Positions 1 to 8,856 of a stretch of 64,000 nt of DNA are shown one piece after another (the stretch's first letter is position 1; each line of letters opens with the position of its first letter). Below the pieces are notes generated by a model that worked only from the letters and a program-made list of their open reading frames with translations, was not told the DNA's origin and ran no database searches. The translations under genes and the position numbers were made by a program. The stretch is from Terriglobia bacterium (GTDB lineage Bacteria > Acidobacteriota > Terriglobia > JAIQFV01): contig JAIQFY010000027.1 in NCBI GenBank assembly GCA_020072965.1, positions 37,317 through 101,316 of the forward strand, in the 5' to 3' direction.

Positions 1-2
1 AA

Positions 3-1979
3 GGTCTCTGGAAGCGACGCTTCGGAGGCTCACTCGATATAATCGGCAAGACGATTGATCTCAATGCCCAACCCTACACCGTGGTCGGTATTCTCCCCCC
101 AGGATTCCAGATCCTGCAGCCCGCCGACGTGTATGTTCCCTTTGAGCCCTGGGCCAAGACGCTGCCGGACGACCGTTCGTGGCACCCCGGAATCATGCCG
201 GTCGCTCGACTGAAACAAGGTGTCACGATGGCGCAAGCCCGCACCGAGATGCAAACCATTGCCAAGCGGCTGGAGCAGCAGTATCCCATTTATGATACGG
301 GGGTAAGCTCAGATGTGGTTGGGTTGCAGGAGCAAATGGTGCAAAACGCCCGCCCGGCCTTGCTGGTCCTTCTGGGCGCCGTGGGTTTCGTCCTGCTGAT
401 TTCTTGTGTGAACGTGGCCAATCTGCTGCTGGCCCGCGCCACCTCGCGTGGCAAAGAGGTGGCGATCCGAACGGCGCTGGGCGCGAGTCTCGGACGGGTC
501 GTTCGACAACTGCTGACTGAGAGCGTCGTGCTGGCGCTTGCCGGCGGCGGATTGGGACTGCTCCTGGCCTCGGCCAGCATTGGACCGTTGTTGAAGCTCT
601 CAGCCGGAAGCGTTCCTAACGTGGGCCCTGTCGGAATTGATCGGTGGGTCCTGGCGTTCACCGTGGGGATTTCGGTCGTGACGGGAATCCTGTTCGGCCT
701 CGTCCCGGCGCTTCGCACGGCCAAGTTGAACTTGCGCGAATCTTTGAGTGAAGGAGGACGGAGTTCCTCGGCGGGCGCTCAACATCATCGTCTCCGGGCG
801 GTCCTGGTCGTCTCCGAGATCGCCCTTGCCATGCTGCTGCTTGTCGGGGCAGGTCTGCTCTTGCGGAGTTTTCAGCGCTTGCAAGAGGTCCCTCCGGGCT
901 TTCAACCGGATCATCTCCTGGTCGCGGATCTTCCTATTTCGCCGACGACCTATGCCAAACCCGACCAGAGATTCCAGTTCTTCGACCGGCTTGTAGATCG
1001 AGCCAGGGCGCTCCCCGGAGTCCGTTCGGTGGGTGCTGCCTCATTCTTGCCGGTGAGCGGTGGAGGCTCGATCATTCACTTCAACATCTTTGGCCGCGCG
1101 CCGAAGAGCGCGCACGATTTTGTTGCGGCCGGCTATCGCACGATCACGCCGAACTACCTGGAGACCCTGGGCATTCCCCTGCTGCAGGGGCGGATGTTCA
1201 CAGCCGCGGATAATGAGAAGGCGCCGAGTGTCGTCGTCATTAATGCCACAATGGCGCGAATTTTTTTCCCCGGAGATAACCCTCTCGGCAAGCGCATGCA
1301 GCTTGGGGCCCTGCCGGAGCAATCGGTCCCCTGGATGGAAATCGTGGGGGTGGTAGGCGATGTGCGGCCGGGACTGGGCCTCGACCCCCAGGCCGAAATG
1401 TACTTGCCGTATCGCCAGGCCGATGCCGTCCTGCCGGTCTTTCAGCTTTCCGTCGTTTTACGCACCACGATGGAACCCTCGACCAGCTCTTCATCTCTGC
1501 GGACCGCCCTAGCTGAAATTGACAGCAGCCAGCCGCTGGTGAATGTCCGCACCATGGAAGAAAACATATCCGGCTCGGTGGCGCAACCTCGCTTCCGGAC
1601 CTGGCTGTTGGGGATCTTTGCGGTCGTCGCGCTCGTCCTGGCCGCGGTAGGAATCTACGGTGTGATGTCGTACTCCGTGAACCAGCGGACCGGCGAAATC
1701 GGCGTCCGGATGGCGCTCGGTGCCGAGGCAATGGATATCTTTCGACTCATCGTTGGCCAGGGCCTGTGGCTGGCGCTCATCGGGGTGTCGATCGGGCTGC
1801 TCTTCGCCGCGGGTTTGACGCGTGTCCTGCGCACCTTCTTGTTTGGTGTGAGCGCGCTCGATCCAGCCACTTTCGTGGGCGTGGCGGTGGCACTTTCTAT
1901 AGTCGGTCTCGTGGCTTCGTATCTTCCCGCTCGGCGGGCCACGAAAGTGGATCCCATGGTGGCGCTACGGGAGGAATGA
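3..1979 (+). CDS. ADOP-type ABC transporter permease, 5' truncated by window edge
   Basis: This is the C-terminal 658 residues of a MacB/FtsX-type permease of the acidobacterial duplicated orphan permease (ADOP) family. The frame is open to the window edge, and codons from base 3 encode the usual WKRRFGG...IGKTI...YTVVGILPPGF stretch of the first periplasmic MacB core. An apparent GTG start at 81 is therefore internal. Two FtsX blocks are visible: the first at about 370-730 (LLISCVNVANLLLARATSR, then AIRTALGAS) and the second at the C-terminus (AAVGIYGVMSYSV, GEIGVRMALGA). A second periplasmic core lies between them. Full-length members are about 800 aa, so roughly 150 residues are missing. 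ADOPs usually lack an adjacent ATPase gene, and none is seen downstream. The substrate is unknown; family members are thought to act in export or cell-envelope stress. Confidence 0.9.
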   Translation, partial: GLWKRRFGGSLDIIGKTIDLNAQPYTVVGILPPGFQILQPADVYVPFEPWAKTLPDDRSWHPGIMPVARLKQGVTMAQARTEMQTIAKRLEQQYPIYDTGVSSDVVGLQEQMVQNARPALLVLLGAVGFVLLISCVNVANLLLARATSRGKEVAIRTALGASLGRVVRQLLTESVVLALAGGGLGLLLASASIGPLLKLSAGSVPNVGPVGIDRWVLAFTVGISVVTGILFGLVPALRTAKLNLRESLSEGGRSSSAGAQHHRLRAVLVVSEIALAMLLLVGAGLLLRSFQRLQEVPPGFQPDHLLVADLPISPTTYAKPDQRFQFFDRLVDRARALPGVRSVGAASFLPVSGGGSIIHFNIFGRAPKSAHDFVAAGYRTITPNYLETLGIPLLQGRMFTAADNEKAPSVVVINATMARIFFPGDNPLGKRMQLGALPEQSVPWMEIVGVVGDVRPGLGLDPQAEMYLPYRQADAVLPVFQLSVVLRTTMEPSTSSSSLRTALAEIDSSQPLVNVRTMEENISGSVAQPRFRTWLLGIFAVVALVLAAVGIYGVMSYSVNQRTGEIGVRMALGAEAMDIFRLIVGQGLWLALIGVSIGLLFAAGLTRVLRTFLFGVSALDPATFVGVAVALSIVGLVASYLPARRATKVDPMVALREE

Positions 1980-2577
1980 AGCATGCGTCCAGCAGGGCGG
2001 ATGGGACACTCGTGGCCTTCGATGGGGTTCAATTCTTTGTGGGAGATCGCCTCCCTGCACTCAAGCAGCGGGATAAACACTCTAAGCACTAACTTTGATG
2101 GGCCGGTGTGGACACCGCCCTGCACCCTGAAATTCAATTCATTTTGGGTTCCGAAATTAAAGCCTCAGTTTTGGGGTATTGACTGGTGAGGCGAAAGCTC
2201 CGAGGGAGTTAGCTCAAGCAGCGATAGACTGCAAGACACTCCCCGCTCTTCCCTTGAACTGCGATCTCCAGGCCGGGTTTAAGGTCCTTGACGCACTCCC
2301 GGTTCTTCCATTCGCGCAGTTCTCCAGCCTGGCGCAGCGCAGTCTCAAATTTCAAATTTGACATTTCAGATCTCGCCGGCCGACCCGGGAAGGTTCTCGT
2401 CTATGGCTCGTTGGATCCAATCGGCGGCCTTACCCCTTTCGGCCTGTTGCGCAGAGGCGCAATCCCCGCAACCAGCACGCCCCCTGGATTGACCCTGGCT
2501 CTAAGTGTTGGGAAAAACGCCCACCGCCCTTTTCTGCAGTCCATAAGAGAGTACTCCCGGGTCCTTGAATTCAGAAT
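1980..2577. other. Intergenic region, no gene recognised
   Basis: About 600 bases separate the permease from the convergent VWFA gene. Short open frames here have no start signals and show no recognisable protein features. A small AT-rich stretch with CAAATTTCAAATTTG lies near 2346-2360, and a doubled GAATTCA lies near 2569-2580. No convincing terminator or RNA gene was seen. Confidence 0.5.
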
Positions 2578-3912
2578 TCAGGGTCCTTTCTTTGAATCTT
2601 CGTTTGCCTCGTCACTCTGGGGGGCATAGTAGCCCTTGCGGGCGGTAACCACCACATTGGGGCGATCCACTTTGACCACTATCTTTCTGAAACGGCCATC
2701 CCGACTATTATTGTTTGAATAATATCCTAGAAAATACCGTAGCGGGGTCTCGAGCGCGGCCTTCGTCAACTGGGCATGCAAGTCATTGTTGTTATGATAG
2801 TATTTACCCCCCGTATCCGACGCCAACGCACTGGGTGCATCATCCCTTGCGAACCGATCCGCCTGATCCAATCGAAATCGAACAGGCACTGACTGGATTG
2901 TCCCGCTGGAAGCGGTGGGAGACTCCCCGCCGATTGCCGAAACTTGCAGTCCAGACGTATTCACAGATGCGATCACGGTGTTGGCGCGGATCGCACCATC
3001 AATTACTTCCTGGATCTGATAGTTTGCCTGGCGTGCGATGAGGCCATCGCTGAGAAAGACGATGGTCTTCGGCCCGCCCACACCTTTCAGGCGACTGACC
3101 AAATCATGTAACGCAAACATCGTTCGCTTCGATTCATCATTGATTTGTTCTGCTCTCTCCCGGGCCGCAGTCAGGACCCTTTGCACCACGCTCGGGCCGC
3201 CCTGCATGCCGCTGCAGGCAATGGTATCGTTGACCGCCACAGTGAACGGATCTCCCGCTTTGTCCCTCCGCTCAGCAATTTCGATCGCCTGGTAATCACT
3301 CAGGGGGGGACAATCGCCTGAGGGTTGCCGGGCGGTTGCGATTATCGAGATACGGTTCAAAGCGGAAATGATCAGTTCCCGGTCTTGAGTGAACCCGGTT
3401 GAATACCTGCCTGATGCGCTGACGAGGGCTACGCAGTCGGTCGGAGTGAGATTCGTCCGGACAAATTTTTCACCGGCCTTTTTAAGTCGCGCGAGATCCC
3501 CAAAGTTGATGTGATAATCATCCACAAAGAGGATTATCGTTCGAGACATCAGAGCCTCTTGCCCGGCGCCCGTTGAGACTTTAGCTTTGTCGGGACTTGA
3601 AGCCAGGATTTCCGGCGCAACCTCCAGGTGAAAGAGAGAGATCTTCTGCGGGACACCATCCTCGAAGACTCTGAAGTCTTGTTCCGTCAGGTCCTTAATT
3701 GGATTTCCCTTCTTGTCGGTCACAGAGGCATTCAGCGAGACGAGATCCACGGGGACCTTGATCGTAATCGAAGGTTCATTCTTTCGTTGCGGCGTAGGTC
3801 TCTCGGATGCGGGGTAGGTGGGATGCGCCAAAATAACCAGGCACACGAGCATGCCCCGCCCAAAGGATGTGAGCGATCCTTTCCTCAAGTTCATGATCAT
3901 GGGCGATGTCAT
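2578..3912 (-). CDS. VWFA-related acidobacterial domain secreted protein
   Basis: A 444-aa exported protein of the VWFA-related acidobacterial family (TIGR03436 type). A hydrophobic signal segment (MLVCLVILAHPTYPAS) is followed by the characteristic VDLVSLNASVTDKKGNPI / LTEQDFRVFEDG strand block at about residues 55-95. Next comes a von Willebrand A core whose MIDAS-like motif is degenerate: FVDDYHINF stands where DxSxS is expected, and IVFLSDGLI appears later. The C-terminus, LRYFLGYYS...R.IVVKV...V.ARKGYYAP, is diagnostic of the family. Its role is unknown; such proteins are numerous in Acidobacteriota and are thought to work outside the inner membrane. No Shine-Dalgarno sequence is clear. 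ATG codons at 3912, 3900 and 3894 are all possible, and the first is reported. Confidence 0.85.
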   Translation of the reverse strand: MTSPMIMNLRKGSLTSFGRGMLVCLVILAHPTYPASERPTPQRKNEPSITIKVPVDLVSLNASVTDKKGNPIKDLTEQDFRVFEDGVPQKISLFHLEVAPEILASSPDKAKVSTGAGQEALMSRTIILFVDDYHINFGDLARLKKAGEKFVRTNLTPTDCVALVSASGRYSTGFTQDRELIISALNRISIIATARQPSGDCPPLSDYQAIEIAERRDKAGDPFTVAVNDTIACSGMQGGPSVVQRVLTAARERAEQINDESKRTMFALHDLVSRLKGVGGPKTIVFLSDGLIARQANYQIQEVIDGAIRANTVIASVNTSGLQVSAIGGESPTASSGTIQSVPVRFRLDQADRFARDDAPSALASDTGGKYYHNNNDLHAQLTKAALETPLRYFLGYYSNNNSRDGRFRKIVVKVDRPNVVVTARKGYYAPQSDEANEDSKKGP

Positions 3913-3945
3913 AGGTAAGTCATGTCGGCCGGGAGAATTTCCCCA

Positions 3946-4380
3946 TTAGGAATGCGGCAGGCCACCGAGATCTCGGGACATCATCCGCAGATCGCTGCGC
4001 TCAAACCATCCGATGCCTCGCCAAAAAGCCATCGCGTCCGAATTCTCCTGTTCCACAAATAAGTGACATCTCTGGATACCGCATGTTTGGAGTTTCTCGA
4101 GGCATCTGAAAACCAGCGCTGACCCAATCCCGCTCCTCCTGCTAAGCCGCGCCACCGCCACGTGGTGGAGGTAACCGCGCCGGCCGTCCTGGCCGCACAA
4201 GGCGGCGCCCACGAGCCGGTCCTGATCGTAGGCCACGAAGCTCATCGCGGGATTTCGGTCTAGAAAATACTTAATGCGCTCAGGTGAGTCCGCCTCACGC
4301 AATGAAATCCCCTCAGATTCCCTCCACAAAGCATGAGCGGCGGGATAGTCCTGCATTGTAAATTCACGGATTTCCACCAT
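3946..4380 (-). CDS. GNAT family N-acetyltransferase
   Basis: A 144-aa GCN5-related acetyltransferase that would transfer acetyl from acetyl-CoA to an unidentified amine. The N-terminal strand VEIREFTMQDYPAAHALW is typical. The acetyl-CoA loop is present as VAVARLSRRSGIGSALV, which fits Q/RxxGxG/A as RRSGIG, and the end reads FVEQENSDAMAFWRGIGW. The start is placed at the ATG at 4380 because the domain begins there. An in-frame start 27 codons upstream adds only unstructured sequence. It stands alone on the minus strand between the VWFA and iminopeptidase genes. Confidence 0.83.
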   Translation of the reverse strand: MVEIREFTMQDYPAAHALWRESEGISLREADSPERIKYFLDRNPAMSFVAYDQDRLVGAALCGQDGRRGYLHHVAVARLSRRSGIGSALVFRCLEKLQTCGIQRCHLFVEQENSDAMAFWRGIGWFERSDLRMMSRDLGGLPHS

Positions 4381-4499
4381 GGCGAATGATCGGTGATTCT
4401 CTCGATGGGGGCTCCAATGGAACTTGGCGCGATTTGCAAGCAGCAGGGACACTCCAACCACTCCGGGCGTGTTTCCCTGATTAATGGATCTCTCCGTTC

Positions 4500-5522
4500 C
4501 TATTTCTTCGCAGCGCGGTTTTTCTCCGGCGATTTGCGCGGGCCGGACCCGGGGGATAAAGTGATTCCCCGCTCCTTCAAATTCCGGTATTGGTCGGTCG
4601 CTTCGACCAATCCCGCGGCGATGCCCGGCTCCTTGGAATTGTGCCCGGCATCGGGGACGATGATGAGTTCCGCTTCAGGCCACCGCCGGTGGAGATCCCA
4701 AGCGCTCCGGATGGGGCACACCAGATCATACCGTCCCTGCACGATGGTCGCAGGAATGTGACGAATGCGCTCCACATCGTCGAGGAGTTGATTCTCATTG
4801 CGGAGCCAAGCGCCATGAACGAAATAGTGGCATTCGATGCGGGCAAAGGCCTCTGCAAATTCATCAGCCCCGTACGACGCGATAAAGTCCGCATCGGGAA
4901 GAAGTTTGCTGGTGGCCCCTTCCCAGATGCTCCAGGCCTTGGCCGCAGCCTTTCGAATTCCTGCATCCTCTGACGTCAGGCGACGATAGTACGCCGACAT
5001 CATGTCACCGCGTTCCACTTCGGGAATCGGTTTCAAGTACTCCTCCCAAACATCGGGATATATATCCGAAGCGCCCTGCTGATAGAACCACAGCAATTCC
5101 GACCGCCTCAATAAGAAGATGCCGCGCAAAACCATCGCGGTCACGCATTGGGGATGAGTTTCGGCATACGCCAGGGCCAGCGTGCTCCCCCAGGAGCCCC
5201 CGAACACCATCCAGCGGTCAATGCCAAGATGTGTCCGCAACTTCTCCATGTCATCCACAAGAAGCCAGGTCGTGTTCTCCTGCAGGCTGGCATAGGGTGT
5301 GCTCTTCCCCGAACCGCGCTGGTCATACATAATGATTCGCCAGGCCGCCGGGTCAAAAAACCGTCGATCGGCGGGAGAAAAGCCTCCTCCCGGCCCCCCA
5401 TGAACAAAAACCGCGGGCTTTCCTTGAGGATTGCCACACTCTTCGTAATAAAGCGTATGGATCGAGGAGACCTTCAATTTTCCGGTTTTATACGGTTCAA
5501 TTTCCGGGTAGAGGGTACGCAT
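4500..5522 (-). CDS. pip: Proline iminopeptidase (alpha/beta hydrolase, S33)
   Basis: A 340-aa cytoplasmic aminopeptidase that releases N-terminal proline from peptides. It shows the HGGPGGG oxyanion loop, the YDQRGSGKS segment, the nucleophile elbow GGSWGS (Ser110 from the chosen start), an acid in QGRYDLVCP and the histidine in DAGHN. The length matches the family norm of about 310-320 plus a short basic C-terminal tail. Three ATGs stand in tandem; AAGGAG lies six bases before the third, so the start is set at 5522. It is a single gene next to the GNAT gene, with 119 bases between them. Confidence 0.9.
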   Translation of the reverse strand: MRTLYPEIEPYKTGKLKVSSIHTLYYEECGNPQGKPAVFVHGGPGGGFSPADRRFFDPAAWRIIMYDQRGSGKSTPYASLQENTTWLLVDDMEKLRTHLGIDRWMVFGGSWGSTLALAYAETHPQCVTAMVLRGIFLLRRSELLWFYQQGASDIYPDVWEEYLKPIPEVERGDMMSAYYRRLTSEDAGIRKAAAKAWSIWEGATSKLLPDADFIASYGADEFAEAFARIECHYFVHGAWLRNENQLLDDVERIRHIPATIVQGRYDLVCPIRSAWDLHRRWPEAELIIVPDAGHNSKEPGIAAGLVEATDQYRNLKERGITLSPGSGPRKSPEKNRAAKK

Positions 5523-5596
5523 CATCATCTCCTTCAAAAATGGGATCAACACAAATGTCGTTCTGGAGGCTGGACCTTAGCATAAAAGGAGACAGG

Positions 5597-5911
5597 ATGG
5601 GCAATTCGAAAAAGAAATTCAAGAGAAATCGCCTATGTTGCTGCTCCCTGCCCGGTGAAGATGAAAGACCACCAGGAGTTCTATGGAACCGTCACCTGCG
5701 TGAAATCAGACTATTTTGAAGTGGAGGACGTGGATCAAGAGCGGGTTATCACCATCAAATACGAGGACGTCCAAAAGGTCTACGAAGGGTATGGCGGAAA
5801 AACACCCCTCCCGGACGGCGAGTCCCTCCTCGGGGCAGGCTCATCGGCCTCCTTGTCGTCGGGGGCCTGCTCATCACCCTGATCGTCATCGCAGCAACCC
5901 AACGCGATTGA
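5597..5911 (+). pseudogene. Small Sm-like/TM protein gene broken by several frameshifts
   Basis: AAGGAG five bases before ATG 5597 marks a start, but the coding signal then moves between frames. From ATG 5597 the reading begins MGNSKK. The frame +2 bases away continues EIQEKSPMLLLPAR up to a TGA at 5656. Another frame (from 5655) reads VKMKDHQEFYGTV...VITIKYEDVQKVYEGYG. A third frame then gives a hydrophobic tail GRLIGLLVVGGLLITLIVIA and stops at 5911. Joined, these resemble a common acidobacterial small protein with a helical N-terminus, a beta Sm-like core (KLKDG..FYGxV, TIKYxDVxKV) and one C-terminal transmembrane helix. The apparent shifts fall at homopolymers (AAAAA near 5609, CCCGG near 5652, AAAAACACCCC near 5799). 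This is decay or assembly error. Confidence 0.55.
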
Positions 5912-6123
5912 GAAACAGATTGAACGGAGGCGGGGCAGCGCGCGGGCCTGTCCTGAGGCTCCTCATCTCCACATCAGGGCGACATCTCGCCCTTTTCCCT
6001 TTGGCGAACCCCCGATTGACCCCCACGAATTCCTGTGAGAGAATTTTCACAACTTCAGTCGCACTCTCCCGAAGGTGTGGGGACTCTGGCACCGACCACA
6101 CCCAACTCTTCAAGGAGGCTCAC

Positions 6124-8286
6124 GTGGTCAGCACAACGCTGTCGCATTTCCAGATCCTTTCCAAGCTCGGAGAGGGGGGTATGGGAGAAGTCTACCGCGC
6201 GCTCGATACCAAGCTCGGGCGGGAGGTGGCCATCAAGATCCTTCCGCGAACCTTGCTTTCGGATCCGGACAGACTGGATCGATTTGAGAAAGAGGCCCGC
6301 GCTGCCGCCGCTCTCACTCATCCCAACATTGTCACCATCTACTCCATCGAAGAGGCAGAAGACCTTCGTTTTATTACCATGGAGCTGGTGCGGGGCATCC
6401 TACTTTCCAAACTCATTCCGGAACAGGGCCTTCCCCTCCGAGGGTTCTTCCGGCTGGCGATTCCGATGGCCGATGCGGTCAGCGCCGCCCATGAACGCAG
6501 CATCATCCATTGTGACCTCAAGCCTGACAATATCATCGTCACTCATGAGGGTCGCGTAAAGATCCTGGATTTTGGGCTGGCCAGAACCACTCTGCGGGGA
6601 CCCTTCCTGGAAGAAGGCGAGCTTCCAACACGACCGATCGCCAACGGACTGGGCCTCTGGGGCACTCTGTCCTATATGTCCCCGGAGCAGATCGAGGGGA
6701 AAGAACTGGATCACCGCACTGACATTTTTTCACTTGGCGTCATTCTCTTCGAAATGGTGACCGGCCGGCGCCCCTTCCGGGCCAAGACCACCGCCGAGAT
6801 GATCGCTTCCATCCTCAAAGATACGCCTCCGTTGGTCAACGACCTCAAGCCGGGCCTTCCCCGGCAGCTCGGGCGTATCATCCGGCATTGTCTGGAGAAG
6901 GATATCCGCAAACGGTTACAGATGGCGCTTGATCTGCGGAATGAACTCGAGGCCCTCGAAGCAGAGGTGGGCGCGGGCAGCGAAGAACTCCCCTCCATTG
7001 CCGTGGTCCCTTTCACCGATATGAGCCAGGAAAAAGACCAGGATTATTTCTGCAAGGGCATTGCCGAGGAGATCATCAGTTTCCTGAGCAAGATCAAAGA
7101 TCTAAATGTTGTTTCGAGGATGTCATCGTTCCAGGTTGATGCGAGCAAGGTCGATAGCCGCGAGATCGGCCGCCAGTTGGGCGTCAGCACCCTGTTGGAG
7201 GGAAGCGTTCGCAAGGCGGGCGACCAGATCCGGATCACCGTCCAGTTGATTAATGTGGCCGATGGATACACCCTCTGGTCGGAGCGATTTGACCGTGAAT
7301 TCAAGGATATTTTTGCCATCCAGGATGAGATTGCCTCCAGCATTGCGCGCGTGCTGAAAATTACCCTGAGCCCTAAGGAGCGGCACGTTCTGCGGAAGAT
7401 TCCAACAGCCAATGCCACGGCGTACGATTACTACCTTCGGGGAAGACATTTCTATTACGACTATAACAAGCGGACGGTTGAAACGGCCGTGCGGATGTTC
7501 TCCCGGGCGATCGAGATCGATACCCGGTATGCCAACGCCTATGCCGGCCTTGCGGACTGCTGCGCGTACCTGTTCATGTACGGGGGCCGCATGGAAACCC
7601 ACCGCACGCAAGCTGATGGCGCCAGTGAAAAGGCTCTGCAACTGGATCCTGAGTCAGCCGAAGCCAACGCCTCGCGGGCGCTCGCCCGCGCCTTGCTCGA
7701 TCAATACGAGGAAGCGGAAACCCTGTTTGAAAATGCCATCCGGCTGGATCCCCGGCTGTTTGAGGCGTATTACTTTTACGCGCGCACCTGCTTCACCCAG
7801 GGGAAGGCGGAGAAGGCCCTGGAACTTTACGAGAAGGCCATGGAGGTTCGCCCCGAGGATTACCAAGCCCCCCTTCTGGTCGCCCAGATCTATGATGATT
7901 TAGGCCGGCCGGCCGATGCTGAGCGGGCACGACGGCGCGGGGTTGATCTGGTTGAAAGCAGATTGAACCGGAATCCCGAAGACGTCCGCGCGCTTTACAT
8001 GGGGGCCAACGGGCTCGTGGCTCTCGGCGAAAATGAAAAGGGCCTGGAATGGGCGCGCCAGGCGCTGGCGATGGATCCCGACGAACCGATGGTGCTTTAC
8101 AACGTCGCGTGTATCCAGTCCCTTGCCGGACGAATTGAAGAAGCGATTGACTCTCTCGAGCGTTCAGTACAAAAGGGACTACTGCAAAAGAGCTGGCTCG
8201 AACATGACAGCAACCTTGATCCTCTCCGCAGCCATCCCCGCTTCCAAGCCGTCGTCGGGATGCTTGGCAAGGGTTTTGTGGTTTGA
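6124..8286 (+). CDS. Ser/Thr protein kinase with TolB-like domain and TPR repeats
   Basis: A 720-aa protein. The N-terminal PknB-type kinase domain spans residues 9-275, with the glycine loop GEGGMGEV at 16-23, Lys38 in VAIKIL, the catalytic loop HCDLKPDN at 129-136, DFG at 149 and SPEQ near 185. The HRD arginine is replaced by Cys, which makes it a non-RD kinase. Residues about 289-415 (IAVVPFTDMSQEKDQDYFCKGI..., then LLEGSVRKAGDQIRI and DGYTLWSERFDR) form the TolB-like/adenylate-cyclase-associated region common in such fusions. TPR repeats fill about 430-700. No transmembrane segment is evident, so it is probably cytosolic. The start is GTG 6124, with AAGGAGG five bases upstream. The frame stays open upstream to 5716, but that sequence is low-complexity and noncoding in appearance. 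Confidence 0.92.
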   Translation: MVSTTLSHFQILSKLGEGGMGEVYRALDTKLGREVAIKILPRTLLSDPDRLDRFEKEARAAAALTHPNIVTIYSIEEAEDLRFITMELVRGILLSKLIPEQGLPLRGFFRLAIPMADAVSAAHERSIIHCDLKPDNIIVTHEGRVKILDFGLARTTLRGPFLEEGELPTRPIANGLGLWGTLSYMSPEQIEGKELDHRTDIFSLGVILFEMVTGRRPFRAKTTAEMIASILKDTPPLVNDLKPGLPRQLGRIIRHCLEKDIRKRLQMALDLRNELEALEAEVGAGSEELPSIAVVPFTDMSQEKDQDYFCKGIAEEIISFLSKIKDLNVVSRMSSFQVDASKVDSREIGRQLGVSTLLEGSVRKAGDQIRITVQLINVADGYTLWSERFDREFKDIFAIQDEIASSIARVLKITLSPKERHVLRKIPTANATAYDYYLRGRHFYYDYNKRTVETAVRMFSRAIEIDTRYANAYAGLADCCAYLFMYGGRMETHRTQADGASEKALQLDPESAEANASRALARALLDQYEEAETLFENAIRLDPRLFEAYYFYARTCFTQGKAEKALELYEKAMEVRPEDYQAPLLVAQIYDDLGRPADAERARRRGVDLVESRLNRNPEDVRALYMGANGLVALGENEKGLEWARQALAMDPDEPMVLYNVACIQSLAGRIEEAIDSLERSVQKGLLQKSWLEHDSNLDPLRSHPRFQAVVGMLGKGFVV

Positions 8287-8856
8287 AGTGCTGGAGGCTG
8301 GGACCCGGTGGCGGGGCATCGCATTCTTAAAGGCGATCGCTCCAAATCCATCCCGGCTTCGAAGGGATTATTTGGCCCATTCGAGTCTCTTGCCGAAATC
8401 CCATTCCCCTCTTCTTCTTGCAATACGAGCAGGAAAACTATAAACTACACAACGATCTCAAGCAGCTTAAGGGGGTCGGGGACACGTTCAGGAGAAAGAC
8501 GAGTCCCACAGATTTTTCCTCTCGGCACTGATTCGAGCAGGGCACTCAATTCACGGGATGATGAACCCGGTTATCAATTCTTCGGAAACCCTGATCCCCT
8601 TCCCATCGTAGAGAGACTAGCCAAAGTGTTGCTGCTGCCGGGCCGGCCAGCGTTAAATCCACTGGAAATCCATCAGTAAGGGAAACTCGCTATTCCAACC
8701 ACTCCAATAGATCCAGAACCGATGAACCTCCGAGGGAGGAGTCCGCTCCTGTTCTCCCGAACCCTGGATTGCTTAGGCGGAGGACAAGACATCCTCCCCG
8801 AGTTTGGACTCTCTCTTTGCCTCTCTCGGCATAATCCATCTGAAAGGAGTAATTTC
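8287..8856. other. Intergenic region, no gene recognised
   Basis: This 570-base gap lies between the kinase gene and the M16 operon. Open frames here lack start signals and recognisable domains. The AAAGGAG at 8843-8849 serves the first M16 gene; a promoter for the pair must lie here but none is clear. Confidence 0.5.

Noticed and set aside
81..1979. GTG 81 as the start of the left-edge permease
   Set aside because: The frame is open to base 3 and encodes conserved family sequence before it, so the gene is truncated by the window.
2288..2629. Plus-strand frame after the ADOP gene
   Set aside because: It runs into the end of the convergent VWFA gene and has no start signal or protein-like features.
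5716..6123. In-frame N-terminal extension of the Ser/Thr kinase
   Set aside because: Low-complexity Arg/Pro/Ser-rich translation overlapping the frames of the broken small gene. GTG 6124 has an ideal AAGGAGG site and begins at the kinase domain.
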